Assembly: GCA_963920665.1 (NCBI GenBank)
Contig: OY987264.1
Location: forward strand, 26,206,906-26,270,905
Direction of reading: 5' to 3'
DNA: 64,000 nt
Origin: Straminergon stramineum
Lineage: Eukaryota; Streptophyta; Bryopsida; Hypnales; Calliergonaceae
In this document: in pieces, positions 1-10,572 of the stretch
Layout: each line of letters begins with the position of its first letter
Numbering within the stretch: the stretch's first letter is position 1
Notes under the pieces: generated by a model
Told to the model about the DNA's origin: nothing
Databases searched by the model: none
What the model saw: only the letters and a program-made list of their open reading frames with translations
Program-made: the position numbers and the translations under genes

Positions 1-725
1 AATTGTTTTCCCACTCATCCAGCAAGTCCAATCTTCCCACCCAACTTTTGTCCTCCACATGCCTTGAAGGAATGAAAACCAACCACTTGGCCGTCATGAG
101 ACCCAATGGCCGCATTTCGACCACATCATACCATTGTTATGATTGAATTTGTCAAGCGGGCAGGGCATTTATTGTATACCATAGCTGTCATAAACTCGTG
201 GCCTTGCCTAGGCTTGAATATTTTTCTAATGTTACTTACATCATAATTTATTTTGCCAAAACTATTCAAATCTACATCCACCTCCTCCTCTAAACTCTTA
301 GTCTAAAAATCCATGTGGCTAGAATTAGACAAACCATTTTTCAATTCCATTGCATGGAAATGTGCAACATTTGCAAGAGGGTAATAGAAATAGTTTGCTA
401 GCATGATTATAGGAAGTACTTGAAAAGTGGAGGGGAGCAAGTTTCCAACTTTTGGAAAACTAATTTCAACATTAAACTTGAACTTTTGGGTTGATTTTAG
501 TTTGACAATAAGACAAAGTTCTACCTAAAATGTGATTTCTCCCTTCTGACAAGGCAAAGCTACTTCTAAAATATAGTTTCACCCTCGTCACATAGAAATC
601 AGCCAAAGCAATTCTAATTTTAAACTTGAAATTTGTTTTCTAATTTCAACTACACATGGAAGTACAACCTAAAGCCAACAAAACTTTACAATAATATAGG
701 ATGAGACACATTCTATTTTGACTAT
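1..725. other. AT-rich stretch without a supported gene
   Basis: I see no open frame longer than background, no RNA gene and no clear repeat here. It ends at the TTAA that flanks the first family-A element. Confidence 0.5.
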
Positions 726-729
726 TTAA

Positions 730-948
730 CCCAGAAAAGACACTGGACATTTAGTGTCCAATGAATGACAAGGCATTGTCCTATGTAGGATAGAAATTCA
801 ACTATTCATCCTTGGAATTAGTGGTGGAAAGTAGAGATCTTCTACAATACTTTGACTTCAAATGAGCTCTTTTGATTTTTATAATACCAATTATTCCCAC
901 AGTTTCAGAAATGATGATTTCCACATGGACCCCCGCATCCTTCCAGGG
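730..948 (+). mobile_element. Family-A TTAA-flanked MITE, copy a
   Basis: This is a 219-bp non-coding element flanked by TTAA at 726-729 and 949-952. It starts CCCAGAAAAG and ends TCCAGGG. Its interior shares long stretches with copies at 4267, 31125 and 49598, for example CAACTATTCATCCT near the middle and GATTTCCACATG near the right end. Length and ends agree between copies, which makes it a miniature inverted-repeat element. The TTAA target and CCC...GGG ends are what piggyBac or Kolobok transposases produce; a TA-target enzyme is not excluded. No coding capacity is seen. Confidence 0.8.
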
Positions 949-1077
949 TTAAAAGAAGAATTGATCTACCATTTATGATATATTTTCAGCTCTAGTGATC
1001 TTATGGGATTAAGATGTCAAAGATACTTATAAGAGTCACTTTCCATTTTGTATATATTCTTAGCTTATCAATTGAAG

Positions 1078-1600
1078 TTTCATAAATGAGCACAAAGTCA
1101 AGTTTCAGAAATTAATACAAAATCAAATTTCACAAATGAACACAAGTTGAGCTTCACAGACGATTACGAACTGAAAGTTCACAGTGGCTATAAAATTGAG
1201 TTTCGCGAATGTATACAAAAATAAGAATTCACAGAAGGAAAAAAAAGGAGATATCACAAATGAATACAAAATTAAATGTCACAAATGAATACGAAGTACA
1301 ATTACATATGAATTTCACGAATAGAAAGGAAATGAGCTTTCACAGGTGAAGATTAAATAAAATTGCACCAACAAATGCAATGATATCTCACAATGAGAGA
1401 AGATGTAGTTTAAAAAAAAAGCACAAGAAACTTAACAGATGAATATGAAATAAAAGCTCAGGGAAATCGAACTTCAGAAAGGAAAAAAAAGGAAATGAAT
1501 AAAATTTCACAAATGAATACAAGACGAAATATTTCAAGTTCGTAGGAAATAAAGTTTAACAGATGAGGATAACATGAAATCAAGTAGGAAAAATGATCTG
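1078..1600. repeat. Degenerate 25-bp minisatellite
   Basis: Successive 25-bp units of the form TTTCACAAATGAATACAAAA plus about five bases run through this stretch. The first four units (from 1078) keep the 25-bp register almost exactly; later ones drift in length and sequence but keep the TTCACAAATGAATAC core, for example near 1254, 1279 and 1506. There is no coding frame across the array. Confidence 0.7.
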
Positions 1601-2450
1601 GAAATTCAGTAAGGAAAACGTAAAGGAAAATTCATCAGCGAAAATGACATGTTGCTTAACACGTCAATTACATCGAAGGAGCAATCTTGACACATGATAT
1701 CGATACACATTCTGAGGTAGTTTTCTGAGGTAGTTTTCTGAGGTTAGCAACTTACTGTGAGGTGGGCAAACACTCCTAGAGATACCAAGAGCATGTGTTG
1801 ATTGTTGGATATCGACTTCATTTTGAACCTGAATTACTTTTCTGAGATGAGAAGTTAATTGCACGTGTTTCAAAATTTCCAAGGTGAGCACACAGTCTAA
1901 AGACTTCATCAGAAATCACATGATACCCTGAGGGGTGGAAACAGGCTTCAGAAGGTACTTGACCTGTAGTAGTTGGAGAAGTCACACACGCCACCTTCAA
2001 ACTAGTTCAATCTATAGAAACAACCAGCACGCTTCAAGACCCTCTAATTGATTAAAAGTCATAAAAATCGATCTGATACAAAACAAGTACAGAAAGCTGT
2101 CCGTCTGCCACAATCACAAGTGAAGGGCAAAAAACCGGAGTGGGTAAAGGGGAGAAAATATGCTGCCTCTTGAAATGTTCAGAACCACATAACTTGACAT
2201 ACATCAGTTTGAGATTGAGCTCCGAAAACACGAGCCTTCTATGCGAATCCACCTGAGCCGTACGAGCGTGTCTTGTCTGAGGATCCACCTCAAAATATAT
2301 ATACGATCTGAGTCATTCTTGAGGATGGCCCATTCAACTCCTCGTTCATAAAAGCATCATCTTCAAGACTGATGGAATTGCACGCTAAGCACTTCAGAAG
2401 CATGTTTGGAGAATGAATTGGGAATTCCAGAGGCCGCATCATCAATTCAA
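1601..2450. other. Non-coding stretch downstream of the LRR gene
   Basis: No gene is supported. A short tandem repeat of TGAGGTAGTTTTC lies at about 1710-1742. The part nearest 2450 probably includes the 3' untranslated region of the minus-strand LRR gene, but no poly(A) signal is certain. Confidence 0.4.
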
Positions 2451-3377
2451 TCAATCGTACTCCGGAACAAGCTGAGAGATCTTCCCCTCCTCGGCAGCGA
2501 GACGCTGCTCCGTGACGCGCAACCAGATACACACAGCAGTGAAGCTGACAATCAGGCTGAGAAAGCCGCTGCCAAGGCCAATGCCCACAATGGCGAGGAT
2601 GGACAGGGAGTGGCCTTTGGGGTAAGGGAGGGGGAAGCCGTACAACCCGGAGTTGCCCTCGAAGGAGGAAGCATTGAAGCGGGGGCGCCCATCCGAGGTA
2701 TTGGAGAGGCCGGAGGGAATAGGCCCTTCCAGGTTGTTGTGGGAGACGTCGAAGGTCTGCAGCTTCTGCAGGGTGCCCAGACCAGCGGGTAGTTCCCCGG
2801 TGAATCCGTTGTGTTCCAAGTCGAGCTCGTGGAGGTAGGAGCAGTTCGAGATTTCAGCGGGAATGGGTCCGTCGATCTCGTTGTGGCTCACATTCAAAGT
2901 CATGAGATACGAGAGCTGGCCCAATGTGGAAGGCAATTCTCCAGTCAGGGCGTTCTGAGATAAGTCCAGAATGCCCAGGTTCCTGCACAGCGACAGGTTG
3001 GGGGAGATGGTGCCCGTGAGGCCCTTGTTGCTGAGCACCAGCGACACCACCCTGCTGCTACTGCATGTGACGCCGATGAACGCCGCCCTCTGCCCATCTT
3101 GAGTTGTGTTGCAGGGGAATGCGACGTCTGTCCAGTTAGAAAAGAGCGCCGCGTCTGAGCTCCCTAGCACCATGGCTTGAAAGCCATGCAAGCACGCCAA
3201 GTCATCCTTGTTTGGCTGCGCACCGACTTCCGCAGGGAAGAAGAGCCCCAGAGTTACGACCACTAGGGCAATAATGGATGACGAGTACACCAAGCCTCTA
3301 CTCTCAATCACGAACGGAGAGCCGGAACCTGAGTGGAGCTTCATGGCAGCAGATTCGCCGATCGTCACAATGTGCAC
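2451..3377 (-). CDS. LRR membrane protein, BIR-like ectodomain without kinase
   Basis: The single-exon frame encodes 308 aa. Residues 31-53 form a hydrophobic signal segment (Met12 is an alternative start). They are followed by a plant LRR N-cap (DDLACLHGFQ at 58-67, W82, C90 and C105), about four or five LRRs (108-223) of the LxxLxLSxNxLTGxLP type, a GNSGLYGFPL loop, and one transmembrane helix (about 258-286). This order matches the BIR/inactive LRR-RLK family, whose members act as plasma-membrane co-receptors or decoys. Here the protein stops about 20 residues after the membrane, so the whole kinase domain is absent and it would be a receptor-like protein. No kinase-like frame is seen downstream at 1-2450. 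GC content and codon use are much higher than in the flanks, as for a real host gene. It could be a truncated duplicate. Confidence 0.8.
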   Translation of the reverse strand: MHIVTIGESAAMKLHSGSGSPFVIESRGLVYSSSIIALVVVTLGLFFPAEVGAQPNKDDLACLHGFQAMVLGSSDAALFSNWTDVAFPCNTTQDGQRAAFIGVTCSSSRVVSLVLSNKGLTGTISPNLSLCRNLGILDLSQNALTGELPSTLGQLSYLMTLNVSHNEIDGPIPAEISNCSYLHELDLEHNGFTGELPAGLGTLQKLQTFDVSHNNLEGPIPSGLSNTSDGRPRFNASSFEGNSGLYGFPLPYPKGHSLSILAIVGIGLGSGFLSLIVSFTAVCIWLRVTEQRLAAEEGKISQLVPEYD

Positions 3378-4266
3378 TAGAGTGCCACCATTGGCCAGAT
3401 GCTACAGCGCTGTCTGCACCATCCTGTCAATGATATGTTAGCAAGTGGTACACCATGTCCATCTTCCTAAATCAATCAATGGAGCCGCACTCTCAATTCA
3501 AATGCTGTGAGTGCCGAGATCAAGTATGTTAAGCACCAAAATTGTATTGGAGATAATAGGGCACGAAAGAATTACTCCAGGAACAAGTATCTGATTTCAG
3601 AGTCGAAGTTGATTCGAACAGGTGGATCCAAACGGCAACAAAAGTACTATTTCTGAGAAAAACAAAGCAAAAAATCTACTCTACTTCTTCAACTATGCGG
3701 ATTAATTGACTCCCGGACCTTCCCACCCATAGCACACATGATCTTGGTATCAGCAGTACTTCCATAATGACTGTTACCCCAAACCTAGATTACTGACTCA
3801 TTGCTAGTCCCAATCCAGCATCTTGCTTCAGAGCTTCGATCATTTACCTACCTTCAGCTTGTTAACAAGCGTACGTAAACATTACAGTCCCGAACGAGCA
3901 CAAATAATCACAACGCGGCTATACAACAAAAGCACGGTCATAATGTTCTTGAGTGACCGCAGCTAAGTGATCGGTTAAGGTACCAAACAGTTTCAGGCTT
4001 CCGACTTAACCCAGAAAGACCTACGACAACAGCACTACTTCGAGAACTCATGTAACACAAACAAAAGGGAACAAAACCCAGACCCTAAACCCTAATCGAG
4101 AGGAAAAACTCATTAGAGGAAAAAAATCACGAGAGCTTCAGTGGCAAAATTCTTTCTTCGTACCTACAAACCTAAAATTTCCCTTCAGTGGTGTATCCAC
4201 AGTCAAGTGCAACATACTGGTCCTGTACAAGAACCCAACACACATACTGTCAGAAATAGTCTTTAA
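3378..4266. other. Upstream region of the LRR gene
   Basis: No protein-coding frame is supported. The stretch probably holds the promoter and 5' leader of the minus-strand LRR gene. A splice-acceptor-like TTGACAG on the minus strand near 3425 would allow a leader intron, which is inference only. Confidence 0.35.
4082..4096. promoter_or_regulatory. Telo-box (AAACCCTAA)
   Basis: ACCCTAAACCCTAA occurs here, upstream of the LRR gene. Telo-boxes are known in plant promoters and 5' leaders of highly expressed genes and bind telomere-repeat-binding factors. A related motif lies upstream of the helicase gene at 40817. The assignment rests on the motif alone. Confidence 0.4.
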
Positions 4267-4486
4267 CCCTTAAAGGATGGGCTGGTGAAAGTGGAAATCT
4301 TTCGTACCGTGTGAATCATTGGTTTAAAAAAATCCAAAAGCACTCATTGGAAGTCAAACTACTATACAATACCTCCCCTTTTCACACAAAGTTCCAAGGA
4401 CGAATAGTTGTACTTCTGTTTCTGTCCTCCATAGAAGGATTCTCTGTCATTCATCAGCCAAAAAATGCCCGCAGTGTCCTTTAAAG
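4267..4486 (-). mobile_element. Family-A TTAA-flanked MITE, copy b (inverted)
   Basis: This is a 220-bp copy of the family seen at 730, in the opposite orientation. TTAA flanks it at 4263-4266 and 4487-4490. The left end is CCCTTAAAGG; the right end GTCCTTTAAAG is slightly degenerate. Internal matches include the inverse of the AACTATTCATCCTTGG block (near 4395-4410). It sits in the presumed upstream region of the LRR gene. Confidence 0.78.
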
Positions 4487-4939
4487 TTAAGAAAAAAAAT
4501 CATATACAGTAAATATAGTCCTTGTCCCATAAGGTGCAATATCTCTCCCATATTAAACCATAAGCCTCTTAAGTTTCACAGTTGCCATCCCGCACAAAAA
4601 AATCCTTTACACACAAAGTTATCATTTTGGCTCTACCATCCAAACAAAAACCATTCCGTACCCTGCTAAACCAATATATTATTTGCAGCTACCATCGCTA
4701 GAACGAGTCCTTCACACATCGATATCATTTTGGCGCCTGCAAGCTCTACTACATTCTCTCCTAGCCGTTTGAGATTGCTTCACTATCCTCTCTACATAAT
4801 TCTCACAACTCTACAGAAACCCTTAATGGCTACAGATAGTTTCTTATAACAAGGATTGCCTTTCGATTGAATCAAATTTTATGACAACGCATCTCAAATC
4901 ACTCGCAACAACCAAACCGAACCTTCTCCTAATCTATTT

Positions 4940-5720
4940 AACTATTCCTCATGTTCACTAACACTAAAATGCGATAATATCTCCGCTCCCAAACCATAAT
5001 GTACTTGGACTCGGAAAAAACAACAAATCACGAGCTAGAGTCAACCATGCTTCTCACTCACTAAAACGCAATCACTCCTTCCACTTCTAACCCATAACAT
5101 TCTTGAACTCAGAATAAATAGAAAAATCACTAATGAAACGAACTACACTTCTCCCTCAATAAAGGGCACTCAATCACTCCACCCCTAAACCATAACAAAT
5201 TTTGAACTCCATATCTATAACAAAATCAAACACAAAAGTAAACCATACTTCTCAATCACTAAAACAAACATCAAACATTCCCCTTCTAAACCATTCCCCT
5301 TTTGAACCAGAGAAACATAACAAAATTCTCACTAACAAACAACAAAGCATGCTTCTCACTCACTGTAACAAAAATCATACATTCCACTTCTAAACCATTC
5401 CACTTCTGAACTAAAGAACCATAACAAAATTCTCACTAACAAACAAAAACCCATGCTCCTCACTTACTAAAACAATAATCAAACATTCCACTTCTACACC
5501 ATTCCACTTTGAAACTAGAAAACCAGAACAAAATTCTCACTAACAAACAACAAAGCATGCTTCTCACTCACTCACTCACTCACTAAACCACAATCCATCA
5601 CTCCATTTCAAACCCATAACAGATTTCAAACCTACAAAACTACAACAGCAAAAATCAAAACAACAACAGTAGAGGTCAATAAAATACCAAACCATACTTT
5701 CTCCCTCAACCAAACAGACT
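4940..5720. repeat. Tandem array of diverged ~100-bp units
   Basis: The anchor CATGCTTCTCACTCACTAAA recurs in diverged form at about 5045, 5144, 5243, 5347, 5451, 5555 and 5690, a spacing of 97-105 bp for the first six. Each unit also contains versions of CCACTTCTAAACCAT and AAAATTCTCACTAACAAAC. The middle three units (about 5240-5560) are the best preserved. The array is rich in A and C on the plus strand and does not code for protein. Confidence 0.75.
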
Positions 5721-5869
5721 CAACCTCTCCCAGTTCTAAACCATTCATCACACTCTTGAACTCCAAAAAGAACTAGAACGATGTCACTGAACAAAACAGC
5801 ACACTCACGTACGCGATCAAATCTCTCCACCACATTTAAAACCCAAACACCGTTCGCATTACTTTAAAC

Positions 5870-6400
5870 AAACATAAACGTCCCCAGATACCTTGCCGGA
5901 CCCTGTGCCCTAACCTGGCATGTGCAGCAAGCGCGACATTGGCGACGAAGGAGAACCAGAAGGCGACAGTGCGGGGTGTGGTCCGGGCATCCCAAGCGGG
6001 GACGACGGAGTTCTGACAACGCAATCGAGGGGAACACAAGGCGGGGCGACTGGAGGCATTGATTCGAAAGGCAGAGACTACTGACTGATGAGCTAGAGAG
6101 AGACACCGACTGACGCAGGGGGTCAAGGGAGAGGGAGGGGGAGAGGGAGGCTGAGAGAGGAGGGAGGGGGAGAGGGGGGGAGCCTTCTAGGCGCGAGCTC
6201 GTGGGATTCGTTGGGACCCTGGGTCGTCCTATGGCGCCGTGGTCGCTGGGGTCTTGGCCAATGGGAGGGGGAGGGCCGGAGGGGGGAAGCCTCGTCGGCG
6301 CGAGCTCGTGGGATTCGTTGGGACCCCTGGGCCCCTCGGTCGTCCAATGGCGCCGTGGTCGCTGCATAACATTGCTCACCAGCTAAGTCTTCACCCCACA
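5870..6400. other. GC-rich CpG block with an internal 107-bp-offset duplication
   Basis: This is an abrupt GC-rich island in an AT-rich setting. A segment starting GCGCGAGCTCGTGGGATTCG occurs at 6191 and again at 6298, followed in both copies by GGCGCCGTGGTCGCT. The block also carries CCAAT-type boxes (GGCCAATGGG, near 6257, and GTCCAATGG). It could be the distal promoter and 5' leader of the minus-strand LRR gene or of an unseen transcript. The proline- and serine-rich frames across it have no recognisable domain and I do not call them genes. Confidence 0.5.
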
Positions 6401-7448
6401 GGTGGAGGTATAATTCTCCCTTTATGCCTGCAAGGGGATTTAGTTATAATCCCAAGCCTGCCTCTGCCTCTCTCAAGGTAACTTTTGGCTGGGTTTCAGG
6501 AACGGGTCTGCATATTGGTCGTGAGCTGGCCCATTGCCTGCTGAGCACTCACTCAAGTCAACAGATATGACTGGGTGGGTGGGCCATTACTGATCTTGAA
6601 ACTCACTGAATATGAAATGCGCTTGGCTCTGGTGCATGACTATTGTGTAGATTCTGTGTGAGTGCCTCACTGGGGTCCATTGGCAATTTCTTTATCATTT
6701 GTTATTAATCCAAAAATTCATAGTTCTTTGTCACTAAATCTGAATTGCAGGTCACTTCCTTCCCAGCGATTACAGTAGGTACTATTAATACCTAGGATAG
6801 ACCAGACTATCACCACCCTATTACCACCTTGATTCGCAATCTAAGTATATTAGGACCAACTTCAGGAGGGACATATATTTTTCAAAAGTGTGAGCATATT
6901 TCTTCAATCAAACCCTAGTGGAATTATGATTTTCCGATTAAAATTGTAATTTCTATGAATTTCTAAAGTGGTCTACCCTGAAATTATAAAACCACCACTA
7001 GACTAGAGTTATAAACGTCCAATCCTAAACCTATAACCGCCATTCCATGTACCTATTAGCAGTGGAGTATCCACCAATCAAGAAGTGACACGTTACCAAA
7101 GTTGGAATTAGTGCATTAAAATAGTCTGAAAAGTAAATGGTTTTTGGTGAGTTCTATGGTGGAGATGGGGCCAAAAATATGATGCTAGTTATAGGAAGCT
7201 GGTGAAAATGGGTTGGTCTACCTTACTATAGATAAAATTTCAAGAATGCACTTCAAAACAATAGTAATTAGACTAACATACAATACTTGTAAAAAAGAAA
7301 TAAAAATCTCCTTAACAAAATATTGCCAATGTTTTTTTATTGTAGCTAATTACTGAAAAACAGTGCATAAAATCAGTAGTGGGTGCCATTAGTCTAGCAC
7401 ATTTGCTATGAAAGTAGTTCTTTGAATAAAGAATTATATTATTTTGAA
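6401..7448. other. AT-rich stretch without a supported gene
   Basis: No open frame of note, RNA gene or clear repeat is seen up to the left end of the family-B element at 7449. Confidence 0.4.
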
Positions 7449-8826
7449 TTCCTAAAGTTCTATGATTGTGTTTTCACCAAAAACGCTACAAAACTGCTAT
7501 TTCTAGTTTAACTTCCAAATTTTAGAGAAAAACACATTTTGGGACACATGTCATTGTAGGATCTTGTAGTTCTCTAGTTCAAGAAGATGTGAGAAAATTT
7601 TCAGAAATTTACACCATGTGGATTGCAAGATATTAGCATTTGAATGGAAAAAAATCCTTTTTTTTAGCTTGCCAATAATGGCCGGCTGTACTTCACAAGG
7701 TCACATTTTTATGAAAAAATGTCCAAGATGGTGGCACTTCTTTAGATTCATTCTTCAAGTCAAATTAGCTATATTCATGCTTGAAAAATTTTAGAACATT
7801 TGGATTTGTACAACATATAGGAATAAAATAGTAAATAAGAAGAAGTGAAGAATGATTCCAAATACTTAATTGTTAAGAATTTAGTTAGGGAATTGTAAAC
7901 CGTCAATCCCAGTTTTAATGATGTAGTAAACGAACTTCATTCTATAATTTTTTTTTCATAATATAACATTAAAAATTCAATTAACTCCTAAAGGACCAAA
8001 CAGTGTTTTTTGACAACATAGTGATTTTGGGTAGCTCACTACGAATGGAATCTTTATTTTTTTTCTTTGAAATTTTCACACAACATGTGCCCGAGGAATA
8101 GCTTTAAGACCCAACAATTTTCACAACATTTAAATGCATGGTTAAAAAGTTAGTGTATGATATGTTGTTTTCATTGCTTGGCAGGCAATCTAGGCAGCAA
8201 AAAAAACTTCTTCAAAAATCACTTTTTTTTAAAATAAAAATTTTGGACATCTTTTCATAATGATCTAACCTTGTGAAGTGCACCTGCCCAGATTTTCGCA
8301 GGGTCGAAAAATGCTTTTTGTCACTTCAAATGCTAATATCTTGCAATGCAAACGATGGAAATTTCTGAAATTTTTTCTGCATCTTTCCAAACGAGCGTAC
8401 TACAAGATCCTATGGTTACATTTGTCCTAAAATGTATTTTTTCTAAAATTTGGTACTTGTACTAGAGATGACAGTTTTGGAGCATTTTTGGTGAAAACAT
8501 AGTCAAATACCTTTAGGGTTTAAATAAAGGACTTCAAAGTTTATTTTAGAGCAAAAAATCTACAATTGCCCCAAAAGTAAAACTCCTCATGATTTTCATC
8601 TCATTAATCAAAATGAAATCATTTAAAGCTTTCAATGTATATGTAAATCCAGAATCCAGAATTCAAAATTTTTTCCAAAAGAAAGTGATTTTTCTTATCT
8701 ACGTCAATTGCCTGGGTTAAAAAGAAACTACATATCATACAATAACTTTTTAATCATGTAGTGAAAAGTTATAAAAATGTTTATTCCTTAGATGTTGTCA
8801 ATAAACATAGTTTAGTCCTTTAGGGG
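7449..8826 (-). mobile_element. Family-B TTAA element, copy a, host of a nested copy
   Basis: This family-B element lies in reverse orientation. Its degenerate left end is TTCCTAAAGTTC, followed by TTTTCACCAAAAACGCT; its right end is TAGTCCTTTAGGGG, flanked by TTAA at 8827-8830. A second B element (7985-8519) interrupts it. Taking out that insert and one TTAA leaves about 839 bp, close to the ~915 bp of complete copies. The split site matches the intact GAGTTAAATAAAGG segment in copies near 24136 and, inverted, near 12700, 24900 and 26345. There is no coding frame. Confidence 0.8.
7985..8519 (+). mobile_element. Family-B TTAA element, copy b, internally deleted and nested
   Basis: This 535-bp copy starts CTCCTAAAGGACCAAACAGT and ends GTCAAATACCTTTAGGGT, flanked by TTAA at 7981-7984 and 8520-8523. 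It keeps both ends of family B but lacks a central part of about 380 bp. It lies inside another B copy, exactly at a TTAA that is still unoccupied in four sister copies, so both its borders and its target duplication are directly visible. Confidence 0.85.
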
Positions 8827-8830
8827 TTAA

Positions 8831-9995
8831 AAAAGCAATGTTTTTGCATAAGAAAATTTCATAAATTTAAAAATGACTTTCTAGTCATGCGCTTTGGAAG
8901 AAGGCCTTGGGGTTGTATGGAAATTTTTCTAGGAATGAAAAAATCTAGTGTTTCCTCCAGTTTAAGGTTAATTTTCAAAAATTAAGATGTTTATACTTTC
9001 GTAGTTTTCCTAGCAGGCCACCAATGATATCATAGTCTGAAACAAACAAACATATATACATTGTCAACCGTATAATGTAATATATAATTGATAAACATAT
9101 CAACCATATTTGTAATTATATTATTTGAAATGTTCGACTTGGATAAAGGAAAACCATGATTGCATTTGAAAACTAAATCCAAAATATTCTAAGAAACAAC
9201 CATTGAAACATTATTCACAACTACATTCATAGTGCATTGATTTCATGTATTGAATACACCAAATTTTTGAAGACACACTATTTGTACAACTAAATAATTA
9301 AGCATTCTTGAATAATTATATTACTATATTCTATCAATTTTTACAGTTTCTAAAGGTTTGTTGTTATACAAAATTTGTAGATGATTGATATATTTCATCC
9401 TCACTAAAGTAGGAGGCTCTTAAAGTGAGCATCTAAGGAATAATGGGCTTTTGTAGGAAAATCAATGGAGTTCAGTAGTTTTCACATATTTTTGGTAGAC
9501 AGAGAAAAGAGAAACATTGACAATTTAAATCATATTTTTTTACTTAGAATGAATTAACTATGAATTTTCAAAGTGAAAGGTGCATAGGTCACTACTAGTG
9601 CTCATAGACTAGACCAATCTTAATCAAAATCAGTCTTTGAATGGAGGGCTTCAAACTTAGGAAGTTTGTACAATTTTGGCTCTCAAAGCATGATTCACAT
9701 CATGCTTTCAATTATTTTAGATTTAAGAACACAACTAAAAAGCAAAAAGGGCATTGAAAGAACTGTGATCCATTTTTGAAAATCTCTGCACTATTCTTGA
9801 CAATTCTACTGCACCATTGAAAATGCCTGCTTACAATTCAAGCCTCCTACCTCAATACCTTTGCATACAATGGAAGATTTTTTAGGGCCCTTCATAGAAA
9901 TGGTTGTTCAGTATTTATGCAATTATCACTAATGTAAAAATATTTGCTAGAAAATTTTTGGATTTCAATTCCTAATTGAAATCAAAGACAAGGGA
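8831..9995. other. AT-rich stretch without a supported gene
   Basis: No gene, RNA or repeat family could be supported here between the family-B and family-C elements. Confidence 0.4.
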
Positions 9996-9999
9996 TTAA

Positions 10000-10568
10000 C
10001 CCCTAAATGTCCAGATTCATCTCCAAAATTGATGATTTGAGAAAAATCATTATAAAGGGCTATTTGGAAGCAGATTTTGGAATTGAAATAGAAATTAAAG
10101 CTATAGATTTTGATTTGTAGATTCCATCTATACAGTTAGATTCACCAATGCTATCACCAATTTTTTTCTACAAATTTTGAAAGAAAAATTCCAAAATTTC
10201 TTCAAAATTTGATTTCAAGCAAAATATTATCATTTTTTGAGTAAAATCTGTTGGAATGTATTTGAAATGAGGTTCTCTCCACATAGTGATTTTTTGAAAT
10301 TTTTGTGTTCTTCCTATCTATGACTTCATTTTGGCAAATCCAATTTAGAACTAGAGTCAACCCAATTTGACCACTTGACACACTTGCACATTGATAATTT
10401 TAGAAAAATATGTACTTTAGTAACACCAAATCAAACCCTTAGATAGGACAACAACTTGATAATGTTTGTCCACAAATTATAATAACTTTCATCCAAGGAG
10501 TTAGGAGGATGAAACTTGAGATTCAATTTGTTCATCGTCCAAAAAATGGACATTAGAGCTTTTCGGGG
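10000..10568 (+). mobile_element. Family-C TTAA element, copy a
   Basis: This is a 569-bp non-coding element flanked by TTAA at 9996-9999 and 10569-10572. It starts CCCCTAAATGTCCAGATTCA and ends AATGGACATTAGAGCTTTTC followed by GGGG. A diverged full-length copy lies at 13369. The ends resemble those of families A, B and D, but the interior is different. Confidence 0.8.
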
Positions 10569-10572
10569 TTAA

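Noticed and set aside
5864..6379. 171-codon minus-strand frame in the GC island
   Set aside because: Low-complexity Pro/Ser/Leu composition, created by a DNA duplication, with no domain.
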